A DNA stretch of 64,000 nt, taken from assembly GCF_004310865.1 (NCBI RefSeq), contig NZ_SIXI01000005.1, positions 248,001 to 312,000 of the forward strand, given 5' to 3'. How positions within the stretch are numbered: the first letter of the stretch is position 1; every line of letters starts with the position of its first letter. Position numbers and translations under genes: made by a program. The notes beneath the pieces were generated by a model, which saw only the letters and a list, made by a program, of their open reading frames with translations, had not been told where the DNA came from and did no database searches. Of this stretch, positions 45,016-56,329 are shown one piece after another. This stretch comes from Aquabacterium lacunae (lineage in GTDB: Bacteria; Pseudomonadota; Gammaproteobacteria; Burkholderiales; Burkholderiaceae_C).

Positions 45016-46686
45016 TCACAGCACGGGGTGCGGCAGCGGTATCTCCCGCATCGTGGTTGAGGTTTCTGTCTGGCTGATGGCGTCGGCCAGTGCCTCGACT
45101 CGCTCCTGCCATGGCGGGGGGGCATCGGTCAGCGCCCGCACCACGCACAGGGCTGCAGCGCCTGCCTCCGCCACGGCGCTCAGGTCTTGCCAGGTCAGCA
45201 GGCCGCCAATGCCCACCACCGGCACCGGGCTGTGCGCCACCCACCAGGCCAGGTTGTGCGCACCCTGCGGGCGCCAGGGCATGTCTTTGGTGGTGGTGGG
45301 TTGCACGGGCCCGCAGGCGATGTAGCTGGCGCCACACCCGGCCGCCCGGGCCAGCTCCCACAGGCTGTGCGAGCTCAGGCCCAGCATCACCCCCGCGCGC
45401 GCGGCCAGCAGCTGTTGCTGATCTTCCGGGGTGAGGGCCAGCAGGTCTTCCTGGCCAAGGTGCAGGCCAAGCTGCGAAACAGGCGCCATTGTGCCCGTCG
45501 GCATGGCCTGTAGTGCGGCTTTCCAATGGTCATTGACGAACAGCTGCGTCGGGCCCTCTTCGGCCGCCGGAGGGGGCGCCTTGTCAACCGCGGCCAGGGC
45601 CTGCGCCAGGTGCGGCCCGAAGCCCTGTGTGGCCTTGTGCCGCAGCTGCACGCAACGCACGCCAGCATCCAGGGCCCATTGCACCTGCTCACCCGTGGCC
45701 ACGATGCCATACAGCCCATTGTGAGGCGGCGTGAACGGCTGAAACAGCGGGCACTCTGCACCGAGCGACCAGGGCAGATCGGTGCCCAGGCCCAGCCAGG
45801 GCAGGGGCGCGCCGCCGTGGGCCGGGCCGGCCGCAAAGCCCGCACGGGCCACCACCGGGCCCGGGCCGTGACCGGCCAGGCGGTGGTGCGTGAGGGCGTG
45901 GTGCGTGAGCATCTTGCCCAGCACACAGGCATCGGCTTCCACATGCCCCAGAGCCAGGGCTGCGGCCACCCCCGCGGCCAGCGTGCAGCCACTGCCGTGG
46001 TGATGGGGGGTGGGCACGCGCGGGTGCACCAGCCAGCCCTGTGCGTGTGGCGCCTGCAGCCAGTCCACGCTGAGTTGCGCGTCGGCCTGGGCCAGGCCCG
46101 AGCCGTCTCCGCCCGTGCACAGCACGGCCCGCGCACCCAGGGCGCACAGGGCCTGGGCCAGCTCATGGGCGGCTGAGGTGTCGTCGGCCGTGCGGCCCAG
46201 CAGGGCCAGCGCTTCGGCCCGGTTGGGCGTGAGCACCGTGGCGCGCGGCACCAGCCATTGGCGATAGGCCTGCACGATGGCTTCGTTGCTGAACCCTGCG
46301 CCGCCCGCGCTCGCCTTGAGCACCGGATCCACCACCAGGGCTGGCGGCTCGGGCAGGGTTGCACGCAGCCGGTCGACCCAGCGGGCCACCGCCACCACCG
46401 CAGCCACCGAGCCCAGCAGGCCGGTCTTGATCACGCGGGGGGGCAGGTCGTCGCACAGGGCTTGCAGCTGGCTGTCGAGCGCCAGCTCGCTCACGGGCAA
46501 CAGTTCGTTCACCCCTTGCGAATGCTGGGCCGTCAGGCAGGCGGCCACGGGGCACAGGTGCACCCCGAAGGCGTCGGCGGCACGCTGGTCGGCGCTCAGG
46601 CCCGCACCGCCAGCGGTGTCGAGGCCGGCGATCGACCAGATCACCGGCGGGCGCGGGGTGTCGTGGACAGTGTGCATGACGGTCAC
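45016..46686 (-). CDS. thiD-thiE: Fused HMP(-P) kinase / thiamine-phosphate synthase
   Basis: 556 residues with two domains. The ThiD part (about 10-275) has IAGLDTAGGAGLSADQ for HMP binding, VVDPVLKASAGG and the anion-hole HHGSGCTLAAG. The ThiE part (about 325-530) has CVQLRHK, VNDHW, LHLGQEDL, GLSSHS, YIACGPVQPTTTK and VVGIGG, covering the phosphate- and pyrimidine-binding sites of thiamine-phosphate synthase. A single protein thus phosphorylates HMP-P and joins it to the thiazole phosphate. It is the last gene of the thi operon, overlapping thiG by 4 bases. A slightly later ATG (residue 4) is also possible. Confidence 0.93.
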   Translation of the reverse strand: MTVMHTVHDTPRPPVIWSIAGLDTAGGAGLSADQRAADAFGVHLCPVAACLTAQHSQGVNELLPVSELALDSQLQALCDDLPPRVIKTGLLGSVAAVVAVARWVDRLRATLPEPPALVVDPVLKASAGGAGFSNEAIVQAYRQWLVPRATVLTPNRAEALALLGRTADDTSAAHELAQALCALGARAVLCTGGDGSGLAQADAQLSVDWLQAPHAQGWLVHPRVPTPHHHGSGCTLAAGVAAALALGHVEADACVLGKMLTHHALTHHRLAGHGPGPVVARAGFAAGPAHGGAPLPWLGLGTDLPWSLGAECPLFQPFTPPHNGLYGIVATGEQVQWALDAGVRCVQLRHKATQGFGPHLAQALAAVDKAPPPAAEEGPTQLFVNDHWKAALQAMPTGTMAPVSQLGLHLGQEDLLALTPEDQQQLLAARAGVMLGLSSHSLWELARAAGCGASYIACGPVQPTTTKDMPWRPQGAHNLAWWVAHSPVPVVGIGGLLTWQDLSAVAEAGAAALCVVRALTDAPPPWQERVEALADAISQTETSTTMREIPLPHPVL

Positions 46687-47516
46687 AGCAGCACGAAGGG
46701 TTGGCCACCGACGGGGGTGGTGGCAATGGCCACGTCGCTGGTGGGCATGAGGCCGGCTTCGAAGCCCGCGCGGCCGCCTTCGATGGCCTGGCGGAAGGCC
46801 CGCGCCATGCGCACCGGGTCACCTGACTGCGACACGGCCGAGTTCAGCAGCACGCCGTCGATGCCCAGCTCCATGGCGGCCGTGGCATGCGAGGGCTTGC
46901 CCAGCCCCGCATCGACGATCAGGGTGACGTCGGGCAGGCGGGCGCGCAAGGTGCGCAGTGCCCAGGGGTTGAGCAGGCCCAGGCCGGAGCCGATGGGCGC
47001 GGCCCAGGGCATGACCACGCGGCAGCCGGCATCGACCAGGCGCAGGCAGGTGACCAGGTCGTCGGTGCAGTAGGGCAGCACCTCGAAGCCATCGGCCACC
47101 AGCTGCCGGGCGGCGGCCACCAGCTCGATGGGGTCGGGCTGCAAGGTCTGTTCGTCGCCCACCACCTCCAGCTTGATCCAGTGCGTGCCCAGGATCTCGC
47201 GGGCCATGTGGGCCAGCGTGATGGCTTCCTTGGCGCTGCGGCAGCCCGCCGTGTTGGGCAGCAGGTGGGCACCACGAGCGCGGGCGGTGTCGCGGATGAT
47301 CTGCACGAAGCCGTTGTCGCCGCCGCCGGGCACGCCCAGCGTGCGCTTGAGGCCCAGCGTGAGCACCTGCGTGCCCGAGGCCTTGATGGCGTCCTGCAGC
47401 ACCTGCGGCGACGGGTATTGCGCCGTGCCCAGCAGGAAGCGGCTGCTCAGGTCGACGTCACCGATGCGGAACGGGCGTGTGCTGGGCTGAGGGGTGGGGG
47501 TGTGCGTGAGGGACAT
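46683..47516 (-). CDS. thiG: Thiazole synthase
   Basis: 277 residues. ThiG forms the thiazole phosphate from deoxyxylulose phosphate, ThiS thiocarboxylate and dehydroglycine. The Schiff-base lysine lies in HWIKLEVVGD, and the phosphate-binding part shows APIGSGLGLLNP and VDAGLGKPSHA. Start 47516 (MSLTHT) follows the thiS stop by one base and is much better than the longer frame to 47657. Confidence 0.96.
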   Translation of the reverse strand: MSLTHTPTPQPSTRPFRIGDVDLSSRFLLGTAQYPSPQVLQDAIKASGTQVLTLGLKRTLGVPGGGDNGFVQIIRDTARARGAHLLPNTAGCRSAKEAITLAHMAREILGTHWIKLEVVGDEQTLQPDPIELVAAARQLVADGFEVLPYCTDDLVTCLRLVDAGCRVVMPWAAPIGSGLGLLNPWALRTLRARLPDVTLIVDAGLGKPSHATAAMELGIDGVLLNSAVSQSGDPVRMARAFRQAIEGGRAGFEAGLMPTSDVAIATTPVGGQPFVLL

Positions 47517-47517
47517 G

Positions 47518-47751
47518 TCAGCCTCCGGTGATGGCCGAGAAACACAGCAGGTGGTCGCCGTGCTGCAGCACGGTCTGGCCGCGCAGGGCGCGGGGCACAA
47601 AGTCGCCGTTGACGGCGGTGGCCACGCCTTGCAGGGCCGCGCTGTCTTGTGCGGCAAACAGCTGCGCGAGGGCGTCGAGCACGGTGCTGCCGGCCGGCAG
47701 TTGCAGGGCGCCCTGGTCGGTGTTCACTGTGATGGATGGGGTGGAGGTCAT
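47518..47751 (-). CDS. thiS: Sulfur carrier protein ThiS
   Basis: 77 residues of the ubiquitin-like ThiS fold ending in the essential Gly-Gly (FSAITGG). It carries sulfur as a thiocarboxylate to ThiG. The start at 47751 (MTSTPSITVN) lies 4 bases after the thiO stop; a longer frame to 47850 falls inside thiO and is rejected. Confidence 0.93.
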   Translation of the reverse strand: MTSTPSITVNTDQGALQLPAGSTVLDALAQLFAAQDSAALQGVATAVNGDFVPRALRGQTVLQHGDHLLCFSAITGG

Positions 47752-47755
47752 GGGG

Positions 47756-48862
47756 TCAACCGGGCAGTCCGTCGGGGGCCAGTGCGCTGTCGCGCAGGGC
47801 CTGGTCCAGCAGGGCAGGGGCCAGCAGCCAGCCATGGCGGTACAGGCCATTGAGGCGCAGCAGGCCCGGCGCGTGGTGCACTTCGGGGTGGTGGTCGGGC
47901 AGGGCCGGGCGCAGGTTCACGTCCAGCCGGTCGATGCGGGCTTCGGCCAATGCGGGCAGCACGCTGTGCGCGGCGGCCATCAGCTCCACGGCGCTGCGCA
48001 GCGACATGGGCGATCGGTCTTCGCTTTCGACCTCGCTGGCACCCACCAGGATGCGCTCGCCCGGCCGCGGCACGATGTACACGCGGTGGCGCGGGTGCAG
48101 CAGGCGCACAGGCCGGCTCAGGCGCACGCCGGGCGCGTGCAGCCACACCAGCTCGCCGCGCACGCCGCGCACGGCACAGTCCGGGCGCGCGCCGGTGCCG
48201 CGCACATCCAGCACGGTGTCGAAGCGCTGGGTGCCATGCATGGCGTCCAGTTGCCCGGGCCGCACCGAGCCCACGGTCTGGCCCCAGTGCCACTGCACCC
48301 GCCCTGTGGCCGTGGCGGTCGCGTGCAGCGCGGTCAGGGTGCGCACCGTGTCGATGTGAGCCTCGCCCGGCAGCAGCCAGGCATGCAGTGGGCCGCTGCT
48401 GCCGTGCAGCTCGGGCTCCAGGCCGTGCAGGGTGTCGACAGGCAGGTGCTGTGGCTGTCGTTCGGAGGGCAGGGTGCCGTCGTCCAGCCGGGCCAGCACA
48501 CGCCGCGCCGCACCCAGGTCAGGGCCATGGGCCACCAGCAGGCTGCCCTGGCGCGTGAACAGCGGGGCATCAGGCGTCTCGTGCACCTGGGCCTGCGCGT
48601 GCAATGCCTGGCTCAGCCTTTCCCACAGCGCGATCGACCGCCACCCCAGGTCGGCCAGGGCCGCGTCGGCCGATTCACGCTCGGCCACCGGGCTGAGCAT
48701 GCCGGCCGCCGTGAAGCCGGCTGCCCCTTGTCCGTTGAACAGCGGCGCAGGGCCGGGCGCCGGGTCGAACACTTCGACCCGGTGACCCTGTGTGGCCAGC
48801 GCCCAGGCCGCCAGGCGGCCCAGCAGCCCGGCGCCCGCGATGCCGATGTGCAGTGCAGGCAT
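47756..48862 (-). CDS. thiO: Glycine oxidase ThiO
   Basis: 368 residues, an FAD-dependent oxidase of the DAO family. The N-terminal Rossmann motif is GIAGAGLLGRLAAW, followed by RVEVFDPAP; the C-terminal part has RVYIVPRPGERILVGAS and the last FAD contact LYRHGWLLAP. It supplies dehydroglycine for ThiG, as expected in aerobic bacteria with ThiO in place of ThiH. It starts 8 bases after the thiC stop. Confidence 0.93.
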   Translation of the reverse strand: MPALHIGIAGAGLLGRLAAWALATQGHRVEVFDPAPGPAPLFNGQGAAGFTAAGMLSPVAERESADAALADLGWRSIALWERLSQALHAQAQVHETPDAPLFTRQGSLLVAHGPDLGAARRVLARLDDGTLPSERQPQHLPVDTLHGLEPELHGSSGPLHAWLLPGEAHIDTVRTLTALHATATATGRVQWHWGQTVGSVRPGQLDAMHGTQRFDTVLDVRGTGARPDCAVRGVRGELVWLHAPGVRLSRPVRLLHPRHRVYIVPRPGERILVGASEVESEDRSPMSLRSAVELMAAAHSVLPALAEARIDRLDVNLRPALPDHHPEVHHAPGLLRLNGLYRHGWLLAPALLDQALRDSALAPDGLPG

Positions 48863-48870
48863 GGTGTGCC

Positions 48871-50997
<2,127 letters not shown>

Positions 50998-51015
50998 TCA
51001 GCGGTACGGCTCTTC

Positions 51016-51108
51016 TTTCGCCGGTATGAACCGGATCAAGTTCAACGGGTTTGGTGATGCCATCTCAGCGCCGGGCATCACATTCGATGCCGGGCACACC
51101 CCGGAGCA
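51016..51108 (-). ncRNA. TPP riboswitch (THI element)
   Basis: The minus strand has the core: CCGGGGTG near 51103, a GGC-CTGAGATGG segment, ACCCGTTGAACTTGATC and GGTTCATACCGGCG followed by an AAAGAAGAG-type end. These are the conserved pyrimidine- and pyrophosphate-sensing elements. A long variable P3 arm (GCATCGAATGTGATGC) is inserted. It lies 180 bases upstream of thiC and presumably blocks expression of the operon when TPP is abundant. The start coincides with the predicted transcription start. Confidence 0.95.
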
Positions 51109-51114
51109 GCTGCC

Positions 51115-51142
51115 ATTGTAGGCACGGCTGGCGGGTGTGCAA
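51115..51142 (-). promoter_or_regulatory. thiC promoter
   Basis: Minus-strand TTGCAC (51137-51142), 16-base spacer, TACAAT (51115-51120). The predicted start near 51108 is the first base of the riboswitch, which supports the assignment. Confidence 0.7.
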
Positions 51143-51154
51143 GTGCAGGGGCTT

Positions 51155-51361
51155 TCAGCGGCCTGCGTCGCGCCGCTCAAAGGGCAGGTTGAAGCTCGCG
51201 CTCGAGGCGGTCTGTTCAGGCAGCGTGGCCATGGTGTGGCGAGCAAACGCCCACTCGATGAAGGCGGTCGTCCATGAGAGCCCCCCGTCGCGCGCTTGCG
51301 AGGCAGGGCCCCAAAGGGCCATGGCCAATGCCAAAGGAGCGATTGCGAACACGGGGCGCAT
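51155..51361 (-). CDS. Small putative secreted protein
   Basis: 68 residues. The first 23 form a plausible signal peptide (PLALAMALWGPASQA); the remaining 45 match nothing I recognise. There is no good ribosome binding site. It ends 13 bases upstream of the thiC promoter and is in the same direction. Coding status is uncertain. Confidence 0.35.
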   Translation of the reverse strand: MRPVFAIAPLALAMALWGPASQARDGGLSWTTAFIEWAFARHTMATLPEQTASSASFNLPFERRDAGR

Positions 51362-51519
51362 GAACGTGATTCGGTACTGCCTGAACTGAGTGCAAACAGT
51401 TTAAGCACACACCGGTGATCCTGGCTCCCCGGGTTCATGCGGGTTGGTGTCGAAATGTGCACGGATCCCACCCGACTGCGGGGTGGGGCTGCCCGTCGCA
51501 AACCTCGGGTTTCCGGGGG

Positions 51520-52755
51520 TCAGGCCGCGCTGGCCGGGCGTGCCGCGGTTTGTCGCGCAGCCTCGCGCTCGGCGGCGGGGTTGTGCTCCCCCCACCGATT
51601 GGCTCGGCGGAAGCTGCCGAAGTCATTGAAGCGCACCCCCATGCGGCGCATCACGGCATGGGCCTCGCCAGCAATCATCTGGCGCACATAGAAGGGCTGG
51701 CCGACAACAAAGTGATGGATGGCGTGGGTCGAACCAAAATTGAAGCAGAACAGTTGCACGGGCCAGAACACCGGGTGGGTCCAGACTTGGCATTGCTGCA
51801 TGACATTGCCTTTTTCAATGTCACCGTAGTAGTGCATGTTCGAGCTCACGAAGTGCAGACAGAAGGTGCGCAGCACATTGGGCCCCACCCAACACACCGT
51901 GGCGGCGTTCACCCACGTCATGGCGCTGTGCACCCACTCGGGCCAGACCACGGGCTGGCCGACCCACTGCCCGCCCAGGTTCACGGCGTGGAACACCACG
52001 AAAGCGTGCCAGGTGCCCCAGCACACATGGCCCAGGGGCATGTACAAGGACATTTTGGCAATCACAGCGCGGCGCACCTCCCCAGGGTTCTGTGGGCGGT
52101 CCACCTCGCGGATGTACAGGCCGGTGTAGCGCATCACCGTGGGCACGCGCAGCACATTGGCCAGCATGCTGTCCACAAGCATCAGAAAGCGCTTGATGCC
52201 CCAGGGCTCGCCGTTGGTGATGGAGCGCTCTTCCAGGTCAGATCGCATGCCCGACACCTTGTGATGGTGAAAGTGCAGGTGCCGACGGCCCCAGGGGTTG
52301 ATGGTCGAAGGGCGCGCGATCCAGCCGATCAGCAGCAGGAAATCCTGCATGGGCTTGTTCTTCTTGAAATACAACTGGTGGATCAGGTCGTGTTCCATCT
52401 CGTGTGTGAATGCAGCCAAGATGGCCACCAGCGGCACTGTCAACCACCAGGCCAGCATCCCCTGCAGGTACAGCACCGCACAGGCCACCATGCCAGCCAC
52501 ACTGGCCAGCTGGATGAACAGGCCGATGGCGTCCTGATGGTCTAGCCACGGGTGGCGGTCCCGCAGGCGGGCGGCAGCAGCCTGCACTTCGGTGCGGATG
52601 ACTTGCGTGCGCTGGGCGTCGGTCATGGAAGGGCTGGAGCCGCTGCCCACAGGCCGACCGATGGTGCGTCTGGCAGGGGCGGGCGTTGACCGAGGAGTTC
52701 GACGAGCGGCGTGTGTCATGAAAAGCTGCTTCATGATGGGGTGAACGATGGGCAT
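51520..52755 (-). CDS. Membrane fatty acid desaturase
   Basis: 411 residues with four hydrophobic stretches and the three histidine boxes of di-iron membrane desaturases: HEMEHDLIH, HLHFHHH and HAIHH. The sequence between the boxes and the C-terminal EAHAVMRRMGVRFNDFGSF resembles bacterial FA_desaturase proteins acting on fatty acids or alkanes; regiospecificity cannot be read. Start is uncertain: 52755, 52734 (MKQLF) and 52626 (MTDAQ) are in frame and none has a strong ribosome binding site. It is divergent from an AraC-type regulator 71 bases away, which probably controls it. Confidence 0.85.
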   Translation of the reverse strand: MPIVHPIMKQLFMTHAARRTPRSTPAPARRTIGRPVGSGSSPSMTDAQRTQVIRTEVQAAAARLRDRHPWLDHQDAIGLFIQLASVAGMVACAVLYLQGMLAWWLTVPLVAILAAFTHEMEHDLIHQLYFKKNKPMQDFLLLIGWIARPSTINPWGRRHLHFHHHKVSGMRSDLEERSITNGEPWGIKRFLMLVDSMLANVLRVPTVMRYTGLYIREVDRPQNPGEVRRAVIAKMSLYMPLGHVCWGTWHAFVVFHAVNLGGQWVGQPVVWPEWVHSAMTWVNAATVCWVGPNVLRTFCLHFVSSNMHYYGDIEKGNVMQQCQVWTHPVFWPVQLFCFNFGSTHAIHHFVVGQPFYVRQMIAGEAHAVMRRMGVRFNDFGSFRRANRWGEHNPAAEREAARQTAARPASAA

Positions 52756-52826
52756 AATTTGCCCGGCTCATGCGCGGGGCGTCTTGTCCGCACGCGCCAA
52801 GGCCTTGATCCAACGCACCTTGTCCC

Positions 52827-53891
52827 ATGTCTGTCGTTGTTCCTGCGCACCGTTCGCCGGCCTTTCGGGCCACCTCGTTGTCGTCATGGGTGGCAGCCGT
52901 CAAGCGCGCGGTCGAAGCCAAAGGGGTGGATGCCGCTGCGTTGATGCGCTCGGTCGGCATGGACCTGGCTCAACTCGACGACCCGCTGGCGCGTTACCCC
53001 GTCGAGCAGACCATGGCATTCTGGCGTGCCGCGCTGGCTCATACGCACGACCCCCTGCTGGGCCTGCACACGGCCAAGTACCTGTCGCCGGCCACTTTCC
53101 ATGCGCTGGGCTATGCCTTGCTTGCATCCTGCACGCTGGGTGAGTATTTCGAGCGGGCGGCACGCTACTTCCGAATCGTCACCGATGCCGGGCAGCTCAT
53201 CTTCGAGCGAACGCCTACCCACGGGCAGATGATCCTGCGCGTCGACCCACAACTGGTGTCACCCGACACACACGAAGTGGTCTGGGCAGTGCTCGATTGT
53301 TTCCTGTTCACCACCGTGCGCACCTGTGGCCTGCTGCATGGCCCAGGCTTCGAGGTGATGGCCTTGCACCTGCAGCGTCCGGTGCCCTCGCAGCGCGAAG
53401 CCTACGAGCGTACCCTGCGCGTGGTGCCGGTGTACGACCAGGCCGACAGCCGGGTGCTCATCTCGGAGGCCGTGCTGTCACGCCCTTTGCCGCACGCCAA
53501 TGCCATGCTGGCACGCATCAATGAAGAGGCGGCCGGAAGGTACCTGGCCGACTTGGGGCAGGGCGATGTCCTCGTGCGACTCAAGCGCCTGCTCCAGGAG
53601 CGCTTACCCAGTGGCGACCCGTCCCTTGAAGATCTGGCGGCCAGCCTGAACATGCCCCCGCGCAGCCTGCAGCGCCGCTTGGCCGGGTTGGGCACCTCGT
53701 TCCGCGACCTGATCCACCAGGTGCGTCACCAGTTGGCGCTGGAGTACCTGAGCCAGCCGCACCACAGCATCAGCGACATCGCCTACCTGCTGGGGTTTGC
53801 CGAAGTCAGTGCGTTCACGAGGGCTTTTCGGCGCTGGACAGGGAGCTCCCCCAGCGCATGGCGTGAGGCGCCGCCGGGACGCAAGGATTGA
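52827..53891 (+). CDS. AraC-family transcriptional regulator
   Basis: 354 residues. The N-terminal part (about 20-210) resembles the Arabinose_bd (PF12625) domain of OruR/VirS-like regulators, and the last 90 residues form the AraC double helix-turn-helix: LEDLAASLNMPPRSLQRRLAG and SISDIAYLLGFAEVSAFTRAFRRWTG. It is transcribed away from the desaturase gene across a 71-base gap containing CATAAT, so it is likely to regulate that gene. The effector ligand is unknown; fatty acids are a reasonable guess by analogy. Confidence 0.9.
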   Translation: MSVVVPAHRSPAFRATSLSSWVAAVKRAVEAKGVDAAALMRSVGMDLAQLDDPLARYPVEQTMAFWRAALAHTHDPLLGLHTAKYLSPATFHALGYALLASCTLGEYFERAARYFRIVTDAGQLIFERTPTHGQMILRVDPQLVSPDTHEVVWAVLDCFLFTTVRTCGLLHGPGFEVMALHLQRPVPSQREAYERTLRVVPVYDQADSRVLISEAVLSRPLPHANAMLARINEEAAGRYLADLGQGDVLVRLKRLLQERLPSGDPSLEDLAASLNMPPRSLQRRLAGLGTSFRDLIHQVRHQLALEYLSQPHHSISDIAYLLGFAEVSAFTRAFRRWTGSSPSAWREAPPGRKD

Positions 53892-53898
53892 TCGTGAT

Positions 53899-54231
53899 TC
53901 AGTGCGGGTCGTGGTCACGGCCCTTGAACGCTTTGGGGCGGATGACGTTGCCATCACGCTCCACACCGCGCCGGGCTTTCTCGATGGCTTCCCGGGCCAG
54001 TCTTTCCGCCTGAACCTGGTCCACCTTCTGCTGTTGCCGTGCTTGTGGCCTGCCTCGCAAGCCACGCCACAGGCCGATGGCTGCAACTTTCAGGCGGTAC
54101 CAGTGGCGCCCGGCGAAGCTGTCCAGGCGCTGCTGTGCCGGCGCCGGCAGCAGCAGCCGCACCAGAAATGCCAAGCAGACCAAGGCGGTCACCCCGGCTG
54201 CGATGCGTTCAGGCCAGTTCATGGCGTTCAT
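53899..54231 (-). CDS. Small membrane protein of unknown function
   Basis: 110 residues with one strong N-terminal membrane helix (ALVCLAFLVRLLLPA) and a positively charged cytoplasmic part rich in Arg, Gln and Ala (AERLAREAIEKARRG). I do not recognise the family. The start at 54231 has GGAG eight bases upstream. It is convergent with the AraC gene (7-base gap) and divergent from mraZ. Confidence 0.65.
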   Translation of the reverse strand: MNAMNWPERIAAGVTALVCLAFLVRLLLPAPAQQRLDSFAGRHWYRLKVAAIGLWRGLRGRPQARQQQKVDQVQAERLAREAIEKARRGVERDGNVIRPKAFKGRDHDPH

Positions 54232-54495
54232 CGTAGTCAACTCCAGCCTTTTGTGCACGCTGGGTGTTTCCCCGTCCATTCCCGCCTGCGCATTCCGTCA
54301 TGCGCATCTGCAGGCCTGCATTCGGGTTGGCTCGAAAGAGGGGTGTTTCTCAACGTTCACTTCCACAGGCCCTTGCAAGTGCTTCATTTTGAACAACTTT
54401 TTGTCGCAAGTTTGCCTGCGAATGTGAATGTAAGTCTTTGATTTCATTCGAGATTTTTGCCTTCGCTCCCCTTGTTCCGGGGGTGTTCATGGTTT

Positions 54496-54535
54496 AAAGT
54501 GTCGGAAAGTGCACTTTAGTGGGGTTTTGTGGTGA
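54496..54535 (+). promoter_or_regulatory. MraZ operator (10-bp-phased GTG repeats)
   Basis: AAAGTG, AAAGTG, TTAGTG and TTTGTG follow each other every 10 bases (54496, 54506, 54516, 54526), reaching into the mraZ start. MraZ is known to bind tandem GTG/TGGG-type direct repeats with this spacing in front of its own gene. The upstream 54232-54495 is the most AT-rich intergenic stretch of the window and should hold the dcw promoter. Confidence 0.7.
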
Positions 54536-54969
54536 GTCTGGTTTTTCAAGGGGCATCAGCGCTGGCGCTGGACGCAAAGGGGCGGTTTGCCGTTCCTTCG
54601 CGCCATCGTGACGCGCTGGCTGCGCTTTGCGCCGGCCAACTCACCATCACACGCCACCCTGACGGCTGTCTGATGGTCTTCCCCCGCCCGGCGTGGGAGG
54701 TCTTCCGTGACAAGGTGGCCGCCTTGCCCATGTCGGCTGCAGGCTGGAAGCGCGTGTTCATGGGCAATGCCATGGACGTCGAGATCGATTCGGCTTCGCG
54801 CGTGCTGGTTTCGCCCGAGTTGCGTGCCGCTGCCGGCCTGGGCAAGGAGCTGATGCTGCTTGGCATGGGCAGCCACTTCGAGTTGTGGGACGCCGAGCGT
54901 TACGCCGTTCACGAAGCCGCGGTCATGGCCCAGCCCATGCCCGACGTCCTGGCTGATTTCTCTTTCTGA
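54529..54969 (+). CDS. mraZ: Transcriptional regulator MraZ
   Basis: 146 residues with two AbrB-like swapped-hairpin domains, [21 protein letters not shown] and [21 protein letters not shown]. MraZ represses the dcw cluster it heads. Two GTG codons in tandem (54529, 54532) can start it; there is no ATG nearby. It overlaps the last GTG repeat of its operator. rsmH follows after 5 bases. Confidence 0.95.
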   Translation: MVSLVFQGASALALDAKGRFAVPSRHRDALAALCAGQLTITRHPDGCLMVFPRPAWEVFRDKVAALPMSAAGWKRVFMGNAMDVEIDSASRVLVSPELRAAAGLGKELMLLGMGSHFELWDAERYAVHEAAVMAQPMPDVLADFSF

Positions 54970-54974
54970 CGGCC

Positions 54975-56027
54975 ATGAGCGACAGCCCCACCGCCTGGCA
55001 GCACACCACCGTCCTGCTGCACGAAGCCGTGCAGGGCTTGTGGGATGCCGACCAGGGCCCGCGTGCGCAGGGCTTGTATGTGGACGGCACCTTCGGCCGG
55101 GGTGGGCACTCCCGCCTGATCCTGTCGCAGCTGCCGCAGGGTGCGCGCCTGCTGGCACTCGACCGCGACCCTGACGCCATTGCGCACGCCACCCAGGGTG
55201 AGCGTGCGGTGGTCGACCCGCGTTTCCGCATCGAGCACGCCGCCTTCTCCACCTGGGGTGAGGTGGTGTCCGACCTGGGGCTGGGGTCGGTGGATGGCCT
55301 GCTGCTGGACATTGGTGTCTCGTCGCCGCAGATCGACAACCCTGAGCGGGGGTTCAGCTTCCGGTTCGATGCGCCGCTCGACATGCGCATGGACACCACC
55401 CAAGGTGAGAGCGCGGCCGATTACCTGGCCCGCGCCTCGGTCGATGAACTCACCCACATCATCCAGACCTATGGCGAAGAACGGTTTGCTCGCGCGATTG
55501 CAAAGGCGGTTGTGGCTCGCCGCGAATCCGGCCACCCCATCCGCACCACGGGCGAGCTGTCCTCCGTCGTGGCTGGTGCGGTCAAGACCCGTGAGGCCGG
55601 GCAGAACCCCGCCACCCGCACCTTTCAGGCTCTACGGATTCACGTCAACGGTGAGCTCGACGAGCTCCAGGCTGCTCTGGAAGCTGCCCTGAAGCACCTG
55701 GCGCCCGGTGGCCGAATGGCCATCATCAGTTTCCATTCGCTGGAAGATCGCCTGGTCAAGACGTTCATCGCCAAGCACTCGCGCGAAGAGTTCGACCGCC
55801 GTGCGCCTTTCGCCGAGCCCAAGCCCATGCTGCTGCGCTCCATCGGGCGCATCAAACCGTCAGAGGCCGAGATCGAAGCCAACCCGCGCGCCCGCTCGGC
55901 CGTGCTGCGGGTGGCCGAACGCACCGACGTGCCTTGGTCCCCTGCTCTGGCTGGCCTGACTTCGGTCGAATCGTCGCGCGCCCATGCAGCTCGCGTGTCC
56001 CGCCGCACCGGAGGGCGTCGCGGATGA
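54975..56027 (+). CDS. rsmH: 16S rRNA m4C1402 methyltransferase
   Basis: 350 residues. RsmH (MraW) methylates N4 of C1402 in 16S rRNA with SAM. SAM motif [25 protein letters not shown], the [18 protein letters not shown] block and [14 protein letters not shown] are all present. It overlaps ftsL by 4 bases. Confidence 0.98.
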   Translation: MSDSPTAWQHTTVLLHEAVQGLWDADQGPRAQGLYVDGTFGRGGHSRLILSQLPQGARLLALDRDPDAIAHATQGERAVVDPRFRIEHAAFSTWGEVVSDLGLGSVDGLLLDIGVSSPQIDNPERGFSFRFDAPLDMRMDTTQGESAADYLARASVDELTHIIQTYGEERFARAIAKAVVARRESGHPIRTTGELSSVVAGAVKTREAGQNPATRTFQALRIHVNGELDELQAALEAALKHLAPGGRMAIISFHSLEDRLVKTFIAKHSREEFDRRAPFAEPKPMLLRSIGRIKPSEAEIEANPRARSAVLRVAERTDVPWSPALAGLTSVESSRAHAARVSRRTGGRRG

Positions 56028-56329
56028 GTCGCTTGAACATTGCTCTTGCACTGGCCGTGCTTGCCAGTGCCTTCTGGTTGATCCGCACCAGCAACGAGGC
56101 CCGAAGCCTGTTCGTGCAACTTGAGCGCGCGCGCACCGAAGAGCAGGAACTTGAGGTGCAGCACGACCGCCTCAAGGTCGAGCGACGCACGGCTGCCACT
56201 CCGCTGGTGGTGGAGGACATGGTGCGCACCCGACTGAAGATGTCGACGACCAATCCGGCGGTCACCCATTACGTGATCGATGGTGTGGCGCCTGTGGCCA
56301 AGCCTGCTGCGGAAGGGGGTACTCCGTGA
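56024..56329 (+). CDS. ftsL: Cell division protein FtsL
   Basis: 101 residues: one N-terminal membrane helix ([14 protein letters not shown]) and a periplasmic coiled coil ([22 protein letters not shown] split between [11 protein letters not shown] and [11 protein letters not shown]). It forms the FtsQLB complex that activates FtsWI. The start overlaps rsmH, the stop overlaps ftsI by 4 bases. Confidence 0.93.
   Translation: MSRLNIALALAVLASAFWLIRTSNEARSLFVQLERARTEEQELEVQHDRLKVERRTAATPLVVEDMVRTRLKMSTTNPAVTHYVIDGVAPVAKPAAEGGTP

Noticed and set aside
51468-51492. Terminator hairpin CCCACCC / GGGGTGGG after the desaturase gene
   Set aside because: The stem is plausible but imperfect in register and has no T run on the relevant strand.
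54390-54480. A further copy of the three-unit surface-regulon element upstream of mraZ
   Set aside because: The AT-rich bases lack the phased T-C core; only the GTG-type MraZ repeats are present.
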